Positions 8,467-17,095 of a stretch of 64,000 nucleotides of DNA are shown one piece after another. Location: positions 260,811 through 324,810 of the forward strand of contig RXJG01000005.1 in the NCBI GenBank assembly GCA_003963365.1, given 5' to 3'. Source of the DNA: Sphingobacteriales bacterium. Lineage in GTDB: Bacteria > Bacteroidota > Bacteroidia > Chitinophagales > Chitinophagaceae. The stretch's first letter is position 1; the number at the start of each line of letters is the position of its first letter. Below the pieces are notes generated by a model that saw only the letters and a list, made by a program, of their open reading frames with translations, did no database searches and had not been told where the DNA came from. A program made the translations under genes and the position numbers.

Positions 8467-9912
8467 ATGGGCACAAATAAAAACAAGCCTGGAGCTAATT
8501 GGTTAAAAACAACTACGTTTTTAACGGAAGATTTTTTATTGCATACGGAAGCGGCAAAAAAACTTTATTACAACTATGCCGCCACTTTGCCCATTATTGA
8601 TTATCACAATCATTTGCCACCAAATGAAATTGCTGCAGATAAAAAATTTTCCACCCTTACTGAAATATGGCTTAAAGGCGATCATTATAAGTGGAGGGCA
8701 ATGCGTACGCTGGGTGTAAATGAAAATTATATTACCGGTAATGCTGCAGATGAAGAAAAATTTATGGCGTGGGCAGCCTGTGTACCACAAACCGTTCGCA
8801 ATCCATTGTTTCACTGGACACAGATGGAATTAAAAAACCCATTTGGCATAGAGCGATATTTAAATAATGAATCTGCTAAAGAAATATACCAGTACTCTAA
8901 TGAGTTGCTGAAAGAAGATGATTTTTCAGTAAGAGGGCTGCTTAAACATTTTACTGCAGAAATGATCTGCACTACCGATGGCCCTTGTGATGATTTAATC
9001 TATCATAAAAAAATTGCGGCTGATAATTTTGAAGTAAAAGTATTACCCGGTTTCAGGCCGGATAAATTTTTAGATATCAGCAACGGGAAAATATTTGTTG
9101 CACATCTCCAAAAACTTGAAGAGGTAAGTGGTATCTCTGTTTTCAACTTTGATTCATTACTGGAAGCATTACAGCAACGTATAAATTATTTTCATGAAGC
9201 CGGCTGCCGTATTGCAGATCACGGGTTGGTTTCTATGCCTTCTGCAACATCACTATCCAAAGAAATTAAGAACGAATTTCAATCTTTCATTGTAAAAAAT
9301 GGAGAAACTTCTTTTTCTCAACCGGAGAACTTTACCGGGGCTTTGTTAATAGAACTTTGTAAAATGTATCATAAAAAAGGCTGGGTACAGCAGTTTCATT
9401 TGGGTCCTTTAAGAAACAATAACAGCCGCTTTTTTAAAAAATCAGGGCCGGATAGTGGTTTTGATTCCATAGGAGATTATCCGCAGGCAAAAAACCTGGC
9501 TGCCTTTTTAAATGAATTGGATAAAACCGATCAATTAACTAAAACAATTATCTACAATATTAACCCGGCAGATAATGAAGTATTTGCTTCCATGACAGGA
9601 AATTTTAATGATGGCAGTGTAAAGGGAAAAATACAGTATGGCAGCAGTTGGTGGTTTCTTGACCAACTGGATGGAATGGAAAAACAACTCAATGCCCTTT
9701 CCTCTATTGGTCTTATCAGCACTTTTATAGGCATGCTGACAGACAGCCGGAGTTTTCTTTCATTTTCACGGCATGAATATTTCAGAAGGTTGCTTTGTAA
9801 CATATTCGGCAATGAAATGGAAAAAGGCCTTTTGCCCAATGATGAAAAGTGGATAGGAAAAATTGTACAGGACATTTGTTACTATAACGCAAAAGAATAT
9901 TTCAGTTTATAA
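8467..9912 (+). CDS. uxaC: Glucuronate/uronate isomerase UxaC
   Basis: It interconverts D-glucuronate and D-fructuronate (and D-galacturonate and tagaturonate). The amidohydrolase-fold metal site IIDYHNHLPP carries H47 and H49. QQFHLGPLRNNN and GSSWWFLDQLDGM are the expected later barrel segments, and the protein ends with RLLCNIFGNEMEKG and a DICYYNAKEYF tail as in other UxaC proteins. 481 residues is typical. It is the third gene of the operon, with 3-nt gaps on both sides, which suggests tight cotranscription. Confidence 0.95.
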   Translation: MGTNKNKPGANWLKTTTFLTEDFLLHTEAAKKLYYNYAATLPIIDYHNHLPPNEIAADKKFSTLTEIWLKGDHYKWRAMRTLGVNENYITGNAADEEKFMAWAACVPQTVRNPLFHWTQMELKNPFGIERYLNNESAKEIYQYSNELLKEDDFSVRGLLKHFTAEMICTTDGPCDDLIYHKKIAADNFEVKVLPGFRPDKFLDISNGKIFVAHLQKLEEVSGISVFNFDSLLEALQQRINYFHEAGCRIADHGLVSMPSATSLSKEIKNEFQSFIVKNGETSFSQPENFTGALLIELCKMYHKKGWVQQFHLGPLRNNNSRFFKKSGPDSGFDSIGDYPQAKNLAAFLNELDKTDQLTKTIIYNINPADNEVFASMTGNFNDGSVKGKIQYGSSWWFLDQLDGMEKQLNALSSIGLISTFIGMLTDSRSFLSFSRHEYFRRLLCNIFGNEMEKGLLPNDEKWIGKIVQDICYYNAKEYFSL

Positions 9913-9915
9913 TCA

Positions 9916-10899
9916 ATGAAAACGGTTTGCTGCTTTGGGGAATTATTACTGAGGTTTGCTCCCAACAATAATTGGATTGGCAACAACTCAATGCCGGTTT
10001 TTATTGGCGGTGCCGAATTGAATACCGCAACGGCATTAGCCAATTGGCATATACCTGTTAAATATGTAACCGCTTTGCCGGATAATTATATATCAAACCA
10101 GGTGTTAAAAGAAATTTCCAACAGAAATATTGATACAACCGGTATTATTTTTTCCGGTAATAAAATTGGTTGTTATTATTTGCCGGTTGGCAGTGAACTA
10201 AAAAATACCGGGGTAATTTATGACCGGAACAATTCTTCTTTTGCTGAATTAAAACCCGGTACTATAAACTGGGAAAAAGTATTTAAAGATTGTAGCTGGT
10301 TTCATTTCAGTGCCATTACCCCGGCAGTAAGTGAAAACGCAGCTGCCATTTGTAAAGAAGCGGTTGAAATTGCTTCAGCAAAAGGATTGACGATATCAGT
10401 TGACTTAAATTACCGCAATAAGCTGTGGCAGTATGGTAAACAACCGGCTGATATAATGCCGGATCTTTTAAAATACTGTCATGTAATGATGGGCAATATT
10501 TGGGCAACAGAAAGTTTACTGAACATTCCTTCACCTGTTAAAATCAGTAACGGACAAACGAAAGAAGAGTTATGGCTGGCTGCAAATACAAGTATTCAAC
10601 AATTGAAAAATCAATATCCCTTAGTTTCGGCTATTGCATACACTTTCCGTTTAGAAAAAAGTTATTGGGCCGTGTTAAGAAACAGCAACGGGACGGTTGT
10701 TTCAAAAGAATATGGAATTACAGGCGTTGCGGATAAAGTAGGGAGTGGTGATTGTTTTATGGCAGGATTAATATACGGACTGTATAACAATTACACGGAT
10801 AAAGATATTGTGGATTTTGCCGCTGCTGCAGCCAAAGGAAAATTAAATGAATGCGGGGATGCGACAAAGCAAACTATTAACGACATAAAAAAACAGTAA
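9916..10899 (+). CDS. kdgK: 2-keto-3-deoxygluconate kinase (PfkB family)
   Basis: This sugar kinase phosphorylates KDG to KDPG. The ribokinase-fold N-terminus MKTVCCFGELLLRF and GGAELNTATALANW match KdgK. The catalytic motif near the C-terminus reads DKVGSGDCF, with the base D279; most relatives have GAGD, so S277 is a mild departure. Its place between uxaC and the aldolase fixes the substrate more firmly than the motif does. Confidence 0.92.
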   Translation: MKTVCCFGELLLRFAPNNNWIGNNSMPVFIGGAELNTATALANWHIPVKYVTALPDNYISNQVLKEISNRNIDTTGIIFSGNKIGCYYLPVGSELKNTGVIYDRNNSSFAELKPGTINWEKVFKDCSWFHFSAITPAVSENAAAICKEAVEIASAKGLTISVDLNYRNKLWQYGKQPADIMPDLLKYCHVMMGNIWATESLLNIPSPVKISNGQTKEELWLAANTSIQQLKNQYPLVSAIAYTFRLEKSYWAVLRNSNGTVVSKEYGITGVADKVGSGDCFMAGLIYGLYNNYTDKDIVDFAAAAAKGKLNECGDATKQTINDIKKQ

Positions 10900-10902
10900 A
10901 CA

Positions 10903-11562
10903 ATGGACAACGAACAGTCTGTTATCAATAAAATAAAACAACATCGCCTGTTACCGCTATTTTATCATGATGAACCCGGTGTATGTATTGCAGTGGTAAA
11001 ATCGTTATACAATGCCGGTGTTCGTTGTATTGAATTTACTAACCGGGGCAAAAATGCCCTGAAAAATTTTATAGCGCTTGCCAAAGAAAAGAATAATTCA
11101 ATGCAGGAATTATTACTGGGTGCCGGCACCATAAAAAATGCTGATGAAGCTGCCGCCTTCATAAATGCCGGGGCTGATTTTTTAATAAGCCCTGTTTTTG
11201 ACAATGGTGTTTGTGACGCAGCTTACCTCCATAAAGTTTTATGGATACCCGGCTGTATGACACCAACTGAAATTCACACAGCACAAAAAGCAGGGTGTCA
11301 ATTAATAAAATTGTTTCCCGGAAATGTATTAAGGCCAGATTATGTTGACGCTATACTGCCATTATTTCCAGGATTGGATTTTATTGTTACCGGTGGTGTA
11401 GAACCTGCAGAGGAAAGCATAAAGGCATGGTTTAAAAGTGGTGTAAGCATTGTTGGCTTGGGAAGCAAATTGATTACAAAAGATATTTTAGCGAAAAAAG
11501 ATTACGAACAATTGAAATTAAGTGCAGCCCGTTTGATTGAAATAACCAGGTCTGCTGAATAA
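10903..11562 (+). CDS. eda: KDPG/KHG aldolase (Eda-type)
   Basis: It cleaves 2-keto-3-deoxy-6-phosphogluconate to pyruvate and glyceraldehyde-3-phosphate. The class I aldolase signature is complete: the proposed base E44 in RCIEFTNRG, the Schiff-base lysine K136 in QLIKLFPGN, and the phosphate-binding FIVTGGVEP and VGLGSKL segments. 219 residues is normal. It follows kdgK after 3 nt and precedes the transporter by 20 nt, so it closes the catabolic part of the operon. Confidence 0.93.
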   Translation: MDNEQSVINKIKQHRLLPLFYHDEPGVCIAVVKSLYNAGVRCIEFTNRGKNALKNFIALAKEKNNSMQELLLGAGTIKNADEAAAFINAGADFLISPVFDNGVCDAAYLHKVLWIPGCMTPTEIHTAQKAGCQLIKLFPGNVLRPDYVDAILPLFPGLDFIVTGGVEPAEESIKAWFKSGVSIVGLGSKLITKDILAKKDYEQLKLSAARLIEITRSAE

Positions 11563-11582
11563 TTACTAAGAGCAGTAAACAC

Positions 11583-12878
11583 ATGCAGCAAACAACAGGA
11601 AACTACCGTTGGACAATTTGCGGATTGGTATTTTTTGCCACTACTATCAACTATTTAGACAGGGCGGTTATCAGCTTATTGAAATCTACACTTACAGGTG
11701 AATTTAATTGGAGTGAATCGGACTATGCCAACATTGTAGTAGTATTTCAAATATGCTACGCAATGGGTTTACTGGGTGCAGGAAGATTGATTGATAAGCT
11801 GGGAACAAAAATCAGCTATGCTATTGCTACTGCTTTGTGGAGTATAGCGGCAATGGCACATGGGTTTGCCACCAGTACTTTCGGTTTTATGATAGCAAGA
11901 GGAGCATTGGGCGTAACGGAAGCGGGCAATTTTCCGGCAGCTATTAAAACAGTGGCGGAATGGTTCCCCATAAAAGAAAGGGCACTGGCAACCGGCATTT
12001 TTAATTCGGGTACAAATATCGGGGCAATCCTGGCGCCGCTTACTGTTCCTTTTATTGCAAAAGCATGGGGCTGGCAATGGGCATTTATTATAACGGGTGT
12101 AATTGGTTTTATATGGCTTTTGTGCTGGTTTTTTATTTATGAAGTTCCTTTAAAACATAAAAAATTATCCCCCGCTGAGTTTGAATATATTCACCAGGAT
12201 GCTGGTAAAGAAACTGCACAAAATGAGGAAACTGTAAAAATATCGTGGGGAAAATTGTTAACATATAAACAAACATGGGCTTTTGCCATTGGTAAATTTT
12301 TAACGGACCCCATTTGGTGGTTCTATCTTTTCTGGTTACCCGATTTTTTGGAAAAACAATATGGCTTAACAAAAACCGGAATTGCCTTGCCGGCAGCATT
12401 TGCTTATTTAATAGCAGCAGCAGGAAGCATTTTTGGTGGCTGGTTACCTATGTTTTTTATTAAAAAAGGGTGGACTGTATTTCGTTCACGAAAAACTTCG
12501 ATGTTAATATATGCGGTTTGCGTATTGCCTGTGGTAACGGCACAATATGCAGGAAGTATCAATATGTGGCTGGCCGTAATTATTATTGGTTTGGCAATGG
12601 CAGCTCACCAGGCATGGAGTGCCAATATATATACTACCGTCAGCGACATGTTTCCAAAATCTGCCACCGCTACTGTTACAGGCATCGGCGGTATGTTTGG
12701 TGCCTTAGGTGGAATGATCATTGCCAAAGGTGCCGGTAAATTATTGGATTATTATGGATTGACGGGTGATAAACAAAAAGGCTATTTGATTATGTTTTTA
12801 ATTTGCGGTGTAGCATATATAATTGCCTGGCTAACGATGCATGTGCTGGTTCCCAAAATGAAAAAAATTGATTATTAA
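11583..12878 (+). CDS. MFS hexuronate transporter (ExuT-like)
   Basis: This proton-coupled major facilitator has twelve hydrophobic segments in 431 residues. NYLDRAVISLL in the first helix region and the helix-4 stretch ARGALGVTEAGNFPAAIKTVAEWFP (written here as separate pieces: ARGALGVTEAGNF, then PAAIKTVAEWFP) are typical of the anion:cation symporter group that includes ExuT and GudP. As the last gene of the uronate operon it most likely imports glucuronate and/or galacturonate. Specificity is inferred from context. Confidence 0.88.
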   Translation: MQQTTGNYRWTICGLVFFATTINYLDRAVISLLKSTLTGEFNWSESDYANIVVVFQICYAMGLLGAGRLIDKLGTKISYAIATALWSIAAMAHGFATSTFGFMIARGALGVTEAGNFPAAIKTVAEWFPIKERALATGIFNSGTNIGAILAPLTVPFIAKAWGWQWAFIITGVIGFIWLLCWFFIYEVPLKHKKLSPAEFEYIHQDAGKETAQNEETVKISWGKLLTYKQTWAFAIGKFLTDPIWWFYLFWLPDFLEKQYGLTKTGIALPAAFAYLIAAAGSIFGGWLPMFFIKKGWTVFRSRKTSMLIYAVCVLPVVTAQYAGSINMWLAVIIIGLAMAAHQAWSANIYTTVSDMFPKSATATVTGIGGMFGALGGMIIAKGAGKLLDYYGLTGDKQKGYLIMFLICGVAYIIAWLTMHVLVPKMKKIDY

Positions 12879-12885
12879 TGGTATT

Positions 12886-12918
12886 AAAAAAAGAAAGCCC
12901 CGGTATAGACATATCGGG
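12886..12918 (-). terminator. Intrinsic terminator, mainly for the minus strand
   Basis: CCCGGTAT (12899-12906) pairs with ATATCGGG (12911-12918), including one wobble pair. Read on the minus strand, the stem is followed within 1-2 nt by CTTTCTTTTTTT. It lies downstream of the oligopeptidase gene and also just after the transporter stop codon. Confidence 0.6.
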
Positions 12919-12946
12919 ACTTCGGTTAAGGCTCTGATTAGTATTT

Positions 12947-14665
12947 TTAAATTTGTTCCATCTGCTGATGTACAAACTCCATTAACGTTTTAATGTGTGC
13001 CGGTGAAAAATCAAACTTCAATCCTGCTGTTTCAAACAACTGCACCAGTGTTTTTGTTCCACCCAAACTTAGTGCATTTGTATAATTTGCCAAAGCTTTT
13101 TTTCTGTTTTCCATGAACTGTTTCCACATCCCTATTGCGCCTAATTGTGCAATACCGTATTCAATGTAATAAAACGGCACTTCAAACAGGTGTAGTTGTT
13201 TTTGCCAGGTAATAGCCCGGTAATTCTCCAAACCGGTAAAATCAATGGCGCCTGATGAAAATTCGTTCAATATTTCCATCCATTTGGCTGTTCTTTCTTC
13301 ATTAGTATGGTTGGGATTAGCATAAATCCAGTGCTGGAATTTATCAATAGTGGCTATCCACGGGAAAATGGTGATGACTCTCTCCAGTTGATGCTCTTTA
13401 GCTTTCCTCAGGTCTTCTTCATTATCAAAGAAAGTATTCCAGTATGGCATGCTGAAAAGCTCCATGCTCATGCTGGCCACTTCCGCTATTTCCATGGGGT
13501 AATCTTTAAACGCATTCAGCTCCAGGTTATGGGCAAGGAAGGAATGCACCGCATGACCCCCTTCATGAACCATGGTGGTAACATCATCCATTTGTCCGGC
13601 TGCATTCATAAAAATAAATGGTGCACCGCTTTCTGCTAATGGACAATTATAACCACCCGGTGCTTTCCCTTTACGGCTTTCTAAATCAAGATGACCCAAC
13701 TGGTCCATCTTTGCAATGCAATCCGCAAAAAATGGATTGAGCTGGTTAAAGCATTTTATTGTTTTTTCCAATAAATCTTTACCGGTAGTAAATGGATTTA
13801 ATGGCTTTTCCCCGGCAGGGTGTGCTTCAATATCCCATGGACGAAGCGTATCCAATCCCAGTTTCTTTTTCTTGTCTTCATAAATTTTATTCACCAGCGG
13901 TAATACATACTGCTTCACTGCTTCATGAAACTGGAAACATTCTTTTTCGGTATAATCAAACCGTCCTAATTCTTTAAAACGGTATTCAGTATAAGAAGAC
14001 ATGCCGGCATTTACCGCCAGTTGATTTCTTTTTTCAACCAGCTGATTAAATAATTTATCCATGGCTTCCTTGTCCTGCAATCTTCTTTCAAATATTTTAC
14101 GATACACTTCTTCACGGAGATTACGGTCTTCGTTTTCTAAAAACTTAGACGCTTGCTGTAAAGTGTATTCCTGCCCGTTTACAGTAACCGTCATCTTTCC
14201 GGCAATGGTACCAAAATGTTGCTGCAATACTGCCAGTTCCGATTGAATAGGAATATTTTCTTCCCGAAAGAGTTCAATATTCTTTTTAACTCCCCGCAGG
14301 TAAGTATGATATTTCTCTTTATTCAATTGAGCAGTAAACGGGCAATCCACCAGTTTGCGGTTGAGTTTATCCGCATATGGTTGCATCTTAGGTAAAATCT
14401 CTACATAGAAATAATTGAATGCTTCTTCCAGTTGTTTGTTCTCCGTATCACAGGTCATTTTTATCTGGCGCCAGCAGGCATCTTCGTTGGTAATAGCTTC
14501 CGCCTCGCTTAAATCTTTTAACCATTGTTCCAGTTCACCAATAGAATTAATGGGTCTTTCCAGCAATTCTTTAAAGTATGGTTCTAATGTTTCCCATGTT
14601 GTAATGGTAAAATCTTTTGGGAAATAATGCCGTTCTAACTTTTTTATGTCAGCAGAGTAAGTCAT
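12947..14665 (-). CDS. pepF: M3 family oligoendopeptidase (PepF-type)
   Basis: This is a cytoplasmic zinc metallopeptidase that trims short peptides. The HExxH site is HEGGH at about 367-371 (MVHEGGHAVHSF), followed 25-30 residues later by the third ligand region EIAEVASMSMELF. The long helical N-terminal half is typical of M3/PepF enzymes, and 572 residues is the usual size. The start is the ATG at 14665 (MTYSADIKKL); the in-frame extension to 14716 would translate a repeat element. No signal peptide. It is a single-gene unit. Confidence 0.92.
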   Translation of the reverse strand: MTYSADIKKLERHYFPKDFTITTWETLEPYFKELLERPINSIGELEQWLKDLSEAEAITNEDACWRQIKMTCDTENKQLEEAFNYFYVEILPKMQPYADKLNRKLVDCPFTAQLNKEKYHTYLRGVKKNIELFREENIPIQSELAVLQQHFGTIAGKMTVTVNGQEYTLQQASKFLENEDRNLREEVYRKIFERRLQDKEAMDKLFNQLVEKRNQLAVNAGMSSYTEYRFKELGRFDYTEKECFQFHEAVKQYVLPLVNKIYEDKKKKLGLDTLRPWDIEAHPAGEKPLNPFTTGKDLLEKTIKCFNQLNPFFADCIAKMDQLGHLDLESRKGKAPGGYNCPLAESGAPFIFMNAAGQMDDVTTMVHEGGHAVHSFLAHNLELNAFKDYPMEIAEVASMSMELFSMPYWNTFFDNEEDLRKAKEHQLERVITIFPWIATIDKFQHWIYANPNHTNEERTAKWMEILNEFSSGAIDFTGLENYRAITWQKQLHLFEVPFYYIEYGIAQLGAIGMWKQFMENRKKALANYTNALSLGGTKTLVQLFETAGLKFDFSPAHIKTLMEFVHQQMEQI

Positions 14666-14737
14666 AATATGAGAATGTGCAATTTGATAATGTGACAATT
14701 TGATGATTAGAACCAATGATTATTGAGTTTTCATTGG
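14664..14737. repeat. Degenerate AATGTG/AATTTGAT repeat and inverted repeat
   Basis: Positions 14672-14707 hold two copies of AATGTG-n-AATTTGAT, 16 nt apart. They are followed by CCAATGA (14713-14719) and TCATTGG (14731-14737), a 7-bp inverted repeat. The block fills the gap directly upstream of the oligoendopeptidase start and looks like a mobile-free dispersed repeat of the sort common between genes in this phylum. Confidence 0.45.
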
Positions 14738-14765
14738 CACACTGTCACACCGGCTAATTAACTAA

Positions 14766-15308
14766 TTATTCCGCCTTCTTTTTCCTGGTTGTTTTCTTTG
14801 GTGTTTCTTCCGCAACTTCTTTTGTTGCTTCGGCTTTTTTCTTTGTTGTCTTCTTCGGCTTTTCTTCTTTCACTTCTTCTGCAGGAGCAGGTGCTGCTTC
14901 AACTACCGCTTCTTCAGCCGGAGTCTCCGTTAATTTTATTTCAATGTTATTGGCGTTGAGGATACCAAACCATTTTATCATCTTCTTCATATCGCTGCTG
15001 TACACTCTTTCAAAATCGATATTGGGGTATACTTTTTGAAAATATTTTTTTACTGCGTTATTATCTTTTTCGTCCGGCAATTTTTCACTGCTTTTTTGCA
15101 TAGCTGTAAATACCTCCACCAGGTTTACATTTTCTCTTACCGTAAACACTTCTATACTTTCCAGGTGAGAAAAATTGTGTACACGGCTGCTTACAAATTT
15201 GGTGCTCTTATCATCCAATGAGCGAACAATGGCGCCATCACCTTTGCTGCTTACTAATTCAAATAAACCCGGCAACCCGGTTACCGCAATGATCTTGTTA
15301 TATTCCAT
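14766..15308 (-). CDS. DUF5606 protein with Lys/Glu/Ala-rich tail
   Basis: Residues 1-125 match the DUF5606 pattern seen in Bacteroidota: KIIAVTGLPGLFELVSSKGD at the start, then FVSSRVHNFSHLESIEVFT and YFQKVYPNIDFERVYSSDMKKMIKWF. The function is unknown. The last 45 residues are low-complexity, first Glu/Ala/Pro and then repeated PKKTTKKK/PKKTTRKKK blocks, like the basic tails of nucleic-acid-binding proteins. No signal peptide, so cytoplasmic. A candidate promoter lies 88 nt upstream. Confidence 0.85.
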   Translation of the reverse strand: MEYNKIIAVTGLPGLFELVSSKGDGAIVRSLDDKSTKFVSSRVHNFSHLESIEVFTVRENVNLVEVFTAMQKSSEKLPDEKDNNAVKKYFQKVYPNIDFERVYSSDMKKMIKWFGILNANNIEIKLTETPAEEAVVEAAPAPAEEVKEEKPKKTTKKKAEATKEVAEETPKKTTRKKKAE

Positions 15309-15395
15309 AAGTCAATTTTAAAGTGCTGCAAGATACTTGAGTTCTGCCAAATGTTAACACAAACAATAAACTTTGCAGGGTTAAAGAAAAAAAAC

Positions 15396-15403
15396 CAAAA
15401 GTA
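15396..15403 (-). promoter_or_regulatory. Candidate -7 box for the DUF5606 gene
   Basis: TACTTTTG on the minus strand is an exact TAnnTTTG match 88 nt upstream of the start codon. I found no clear -33 element. Confidence 0.35.
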
Positions 15404-15413
15404 GCAGTGGTTT

Positions 15414-15482
15414 TAACCGTTATATGGTTACCATTAACAAACACGTAACTTGCACTGTTAATAAACCAGATGTTTGCTGGTT
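15414..15482. promoter_or_regulatory. Two inverted repeats upstream of the sigma factor gene
   Basis: TAACC-N7-GGTTA at 15414-15430 and AACCAG-N7-CTGGTT at 15464-15482 share AACC/GGTT arms. Between them is GTAACTT (about 15445-15451), which looks like an ECF-type -35 AAC motif. Together they could form an autoregulated promoter for the sigma operon, but this is inference from pattern only. Confidence 0.35.
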
Positions 15483-15515
15483 ACAGGTTATATTATACAG
15501 AACAACTAAAAGTAA

Positions 15516-16091
15516 TTGGACGAAAGCACATTAATTGAAAGACTTAAGCAAGGAGATGAAGCTGCATTTAAAACCATTGTTGAAACCTGGCAAAAAATGG
15601 TGTATAATACCGCTTTGGGTATAGTGCAAAATGAAGCCGATGCAGAAGACATTTCCCAGGAAGTGTTTGTTAAAGTATTTCACTCCATTAACACTTTTAA
15701 GGGCGACTCAAAATTTTCCACCTGGTTATACCGGGTTACCGTAGCCAAAGCCATTGACCACGAACGCAGGAAGAAAAGCAAAAAACGTTTTGCTTTTGTA
15801 ACCAGTCTTTTTGGAAACGAGGGGCAGGAGGTATTACATCCGGCCGATTTTAATCATCCCGGTGTATCGTTGGATAAAAAGGAAACAACTGCTATCTTGT
15901 TTGCCGCTGTAAAAGAACTGCCGGAAAAACAACGCATTGCTTTTACCCTTAACAAACTGGAAGGATTAAGCCATGCTGAGGTGAGTGAGATCATGAAAAT
16001 ATCCGTTACGGCTGCGGAATTGCTGGTACACAGGGCTAAGACCAATTTGAGAAAAAAACTGGCCAATTATTTTAATAAAGAATATAAATAG
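15516..16091 (+). CDS. ECF sigma factor (sigma-70 family), TTG start
   Basis: 191 residues with region 2 (AFKTIVETWQKMVYNTALGIVQ, given here as AFKTIVETWQ and MVYNTALGIVQ; then DAEDISQEVFVKVF) and region 4 (LPEKQRIAFTLNKLEGLSHAEV). It has no extra domains. The start must be TTG: an in-frame TAA ends at the base before it, and the next Met (residue 28) would cut into region 2. The following two genes are a small single-span protein and a Spy-like protein on the same strand, so this is the sigma factor of a signalling operon. Confidence 0.9.
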   Translation: MDESTLIERLKQGDEAAFKTIVETWQKMVYNTALGIVQNEADAEDISQEVFVKVFHSINTFKGDSKFSTWLYRVTVAKAIDHERRKKSKKRFAFVTSLFGNEGQEVLHPADFNHPGVSLDKKETTAILFAAVKELPEKQRIAFTLNKLEGLSHAEVSEIMKISVTAAELLVHRAKTNLRKKLANYFNKEYK

Positions 16092-16131
16092 GCCAACAAC
16101 TTTTATAATTAAAACCGTCAAATACTATTAT

Positions 16132-16467
16132 ATGAACCGTAAAGAAGAAATAGCTAAAAAAGTAGAGGAAACCCTGGAAGGCTTTGCTGGTGTACAGCGG
16201 GCCGAACCGGCTCCTTTCTTCTATACAAGAGTTCGGTCCCGGCTTGAAAAAAGCGCTGTGGGCTGGTGGGAGAGTTTTGGAACTTTTATCACCAGGCCAG
16301 TAGTTGCTCTTACTTCTATCCTGCTGGTTATTTCGCTGAATGCCGCTGTTATTTACACACAAAGATATAATAGCAATATTCCATTAACCAAAACAGACCA
16401 GGTTACGGAAGATGATTATAGTACTGTGGTGTCAGTATCTTATAACTATGAAAACCAGGGACAATAA
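16132..16467 (+). CDS. Small single-span membrane protein, probable anti-sigma factor
   Basis: This 111-residue protein has a charged cytoplasmic N-terminus (about 1-55), one hydrophobic segment around 61-83 (RPVVALTSILLVISLNAAVI) and a short polar periplasmic tail. It has no recognisable zinc-binding HxxxCxxC motif. Size, topology and location 40 nt after an ECF sigma gene suggest an anti-sigma factor, in the manner of CnrY. Its stop overlaps the next start (TAATG), so translation is coupled. The function is inferred from context. Confidence 0.65.
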   Translation: MNRKEEIAKKVEETLEGFAGVQRAEPAPFFYTRVRSRLEKSAVGWWESFGTFITRPVVALTSILLVISLNAAVIYTQRYNSNIPLTKTDQVTEDDYSTVVSVSYNYENQGQ

Positions 16468-16958
16468 TGGAACAGTCAAAAAGTAAGGTTTATTTAATTA
16501 TCATCAGCTTATTGCTGATCATAAACATTGCACTGGTATGGTTTTTTGTGATTGATAAGCGGGGAAGGCCTGATGATGGACGTTTACGAATAATAGAAAT
16601 GCTGAAGAAAGAAGTAGGATTTGATGAAGCGCAGATGAAGCAGGCTATGGAAATGAAAAAACGTCACCTTGAAAAAATAAAACCATATTTTGACGAAGTA
16701 AGAAAAGCAAAAGAAAGTTTTTATGTGTTATTACAAAACCCGCAGGTAAATGACTCTGTAAGAAAAGCAGCAGCGGCGGTAATAGGGCAAAAACAGGAAG
16801 CACTCGATATGGCCATCTTTACCAACTTCAACGAAATACGTCAATTATGTAAACCTGATCAGTTAATAAAATTTGACTCCTCTATGCAACAGGTAGTAAA
16901 ACGCATGATTGCCTACCCAAGAAGAGGAAAAAGCTATGATGATGAACACAAAAAATAA
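16467..16958 (+). CDS. Spy/CpxP/CnrX-like periplasmic sensor protein
   Basis: This 163-residue protein is anchored by an N-terminal hydrophobic segment (about 8-27) with a helical periplasmic domain. EMLKKEVGFDEAQMKQAMEM and the later LCKPDQLIKFDSSMQ resemble the two LTxxQ-type elements of the Spy/CpxP and heavy-metal-sensor family, in diverged form. Relatives bind metals or unfolded proteins, or control an anti-sigma factor. It is translationally coupled to the gene before it and ends at a strong terminator. Confidence 0.75.
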   Translation: MEQSKSKVYLIIISLLLIINIALVWFFVIDKRGRPDDGRLRIIEMLKKEVGFDEAQMKQAMEMKKRHLEKIKPYFDEVRKAKESFYVLLQNPQVNDSVRKAAAAVIGQKQEALDMAIFTNFNEIRQLCKPDQLIKFDSSMQQVVKRMIAYPRRGKSYDDEHKK

Positions 16959-16991
16959 ATTATAAATATTAGTTTAATGGTTAATGGTTAT

Positions 16992-17017
16992 GCCCTGGCT
17001 AAGGCCGGGGCTTTTTT
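16992..17017 (+). terminator. Intrinsic terminator of the sigma operon
   Basis: GCCCTGGC (16992-16999) pairs with GCCGGGGC (17004-17011), with one wobble and a 4-nt loop, followed by TTTTTT. It lies 33 nt after the Spy-like gene. Confidence 0.8.
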
Positions 17018-17033
17018 ATTGATTAAGTGAAAT

Positions 17034-17095
17034 AAAAATGGTGAGCCACATAAGCAACAGCTCAGCGACTCACCGTGTACAACCTGACCATTTTT
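17034..17095 (-). terminator. Possible terminator overlapping the DUF2330 stop codon
   Basis: AAAAATGGT (17034-17042) and ACCATTTTT (17087-17095) are perfect 9-bp arms. A second pair, GGTGAG (17040-17045) and CTCACC (17069-17074), competes for the same bases. On the minus strand the 3' arm ends in ATTTTTATTT. The large loop makes efficiency uncertain. Confidence 0.4.

Noticed and set aside
11769-12399. Antisense open frames inside the transporter gene
   Set aside because: They lie opposite a strongly conserved MFS gene and lack starts, motifs or signal peptides of their own.
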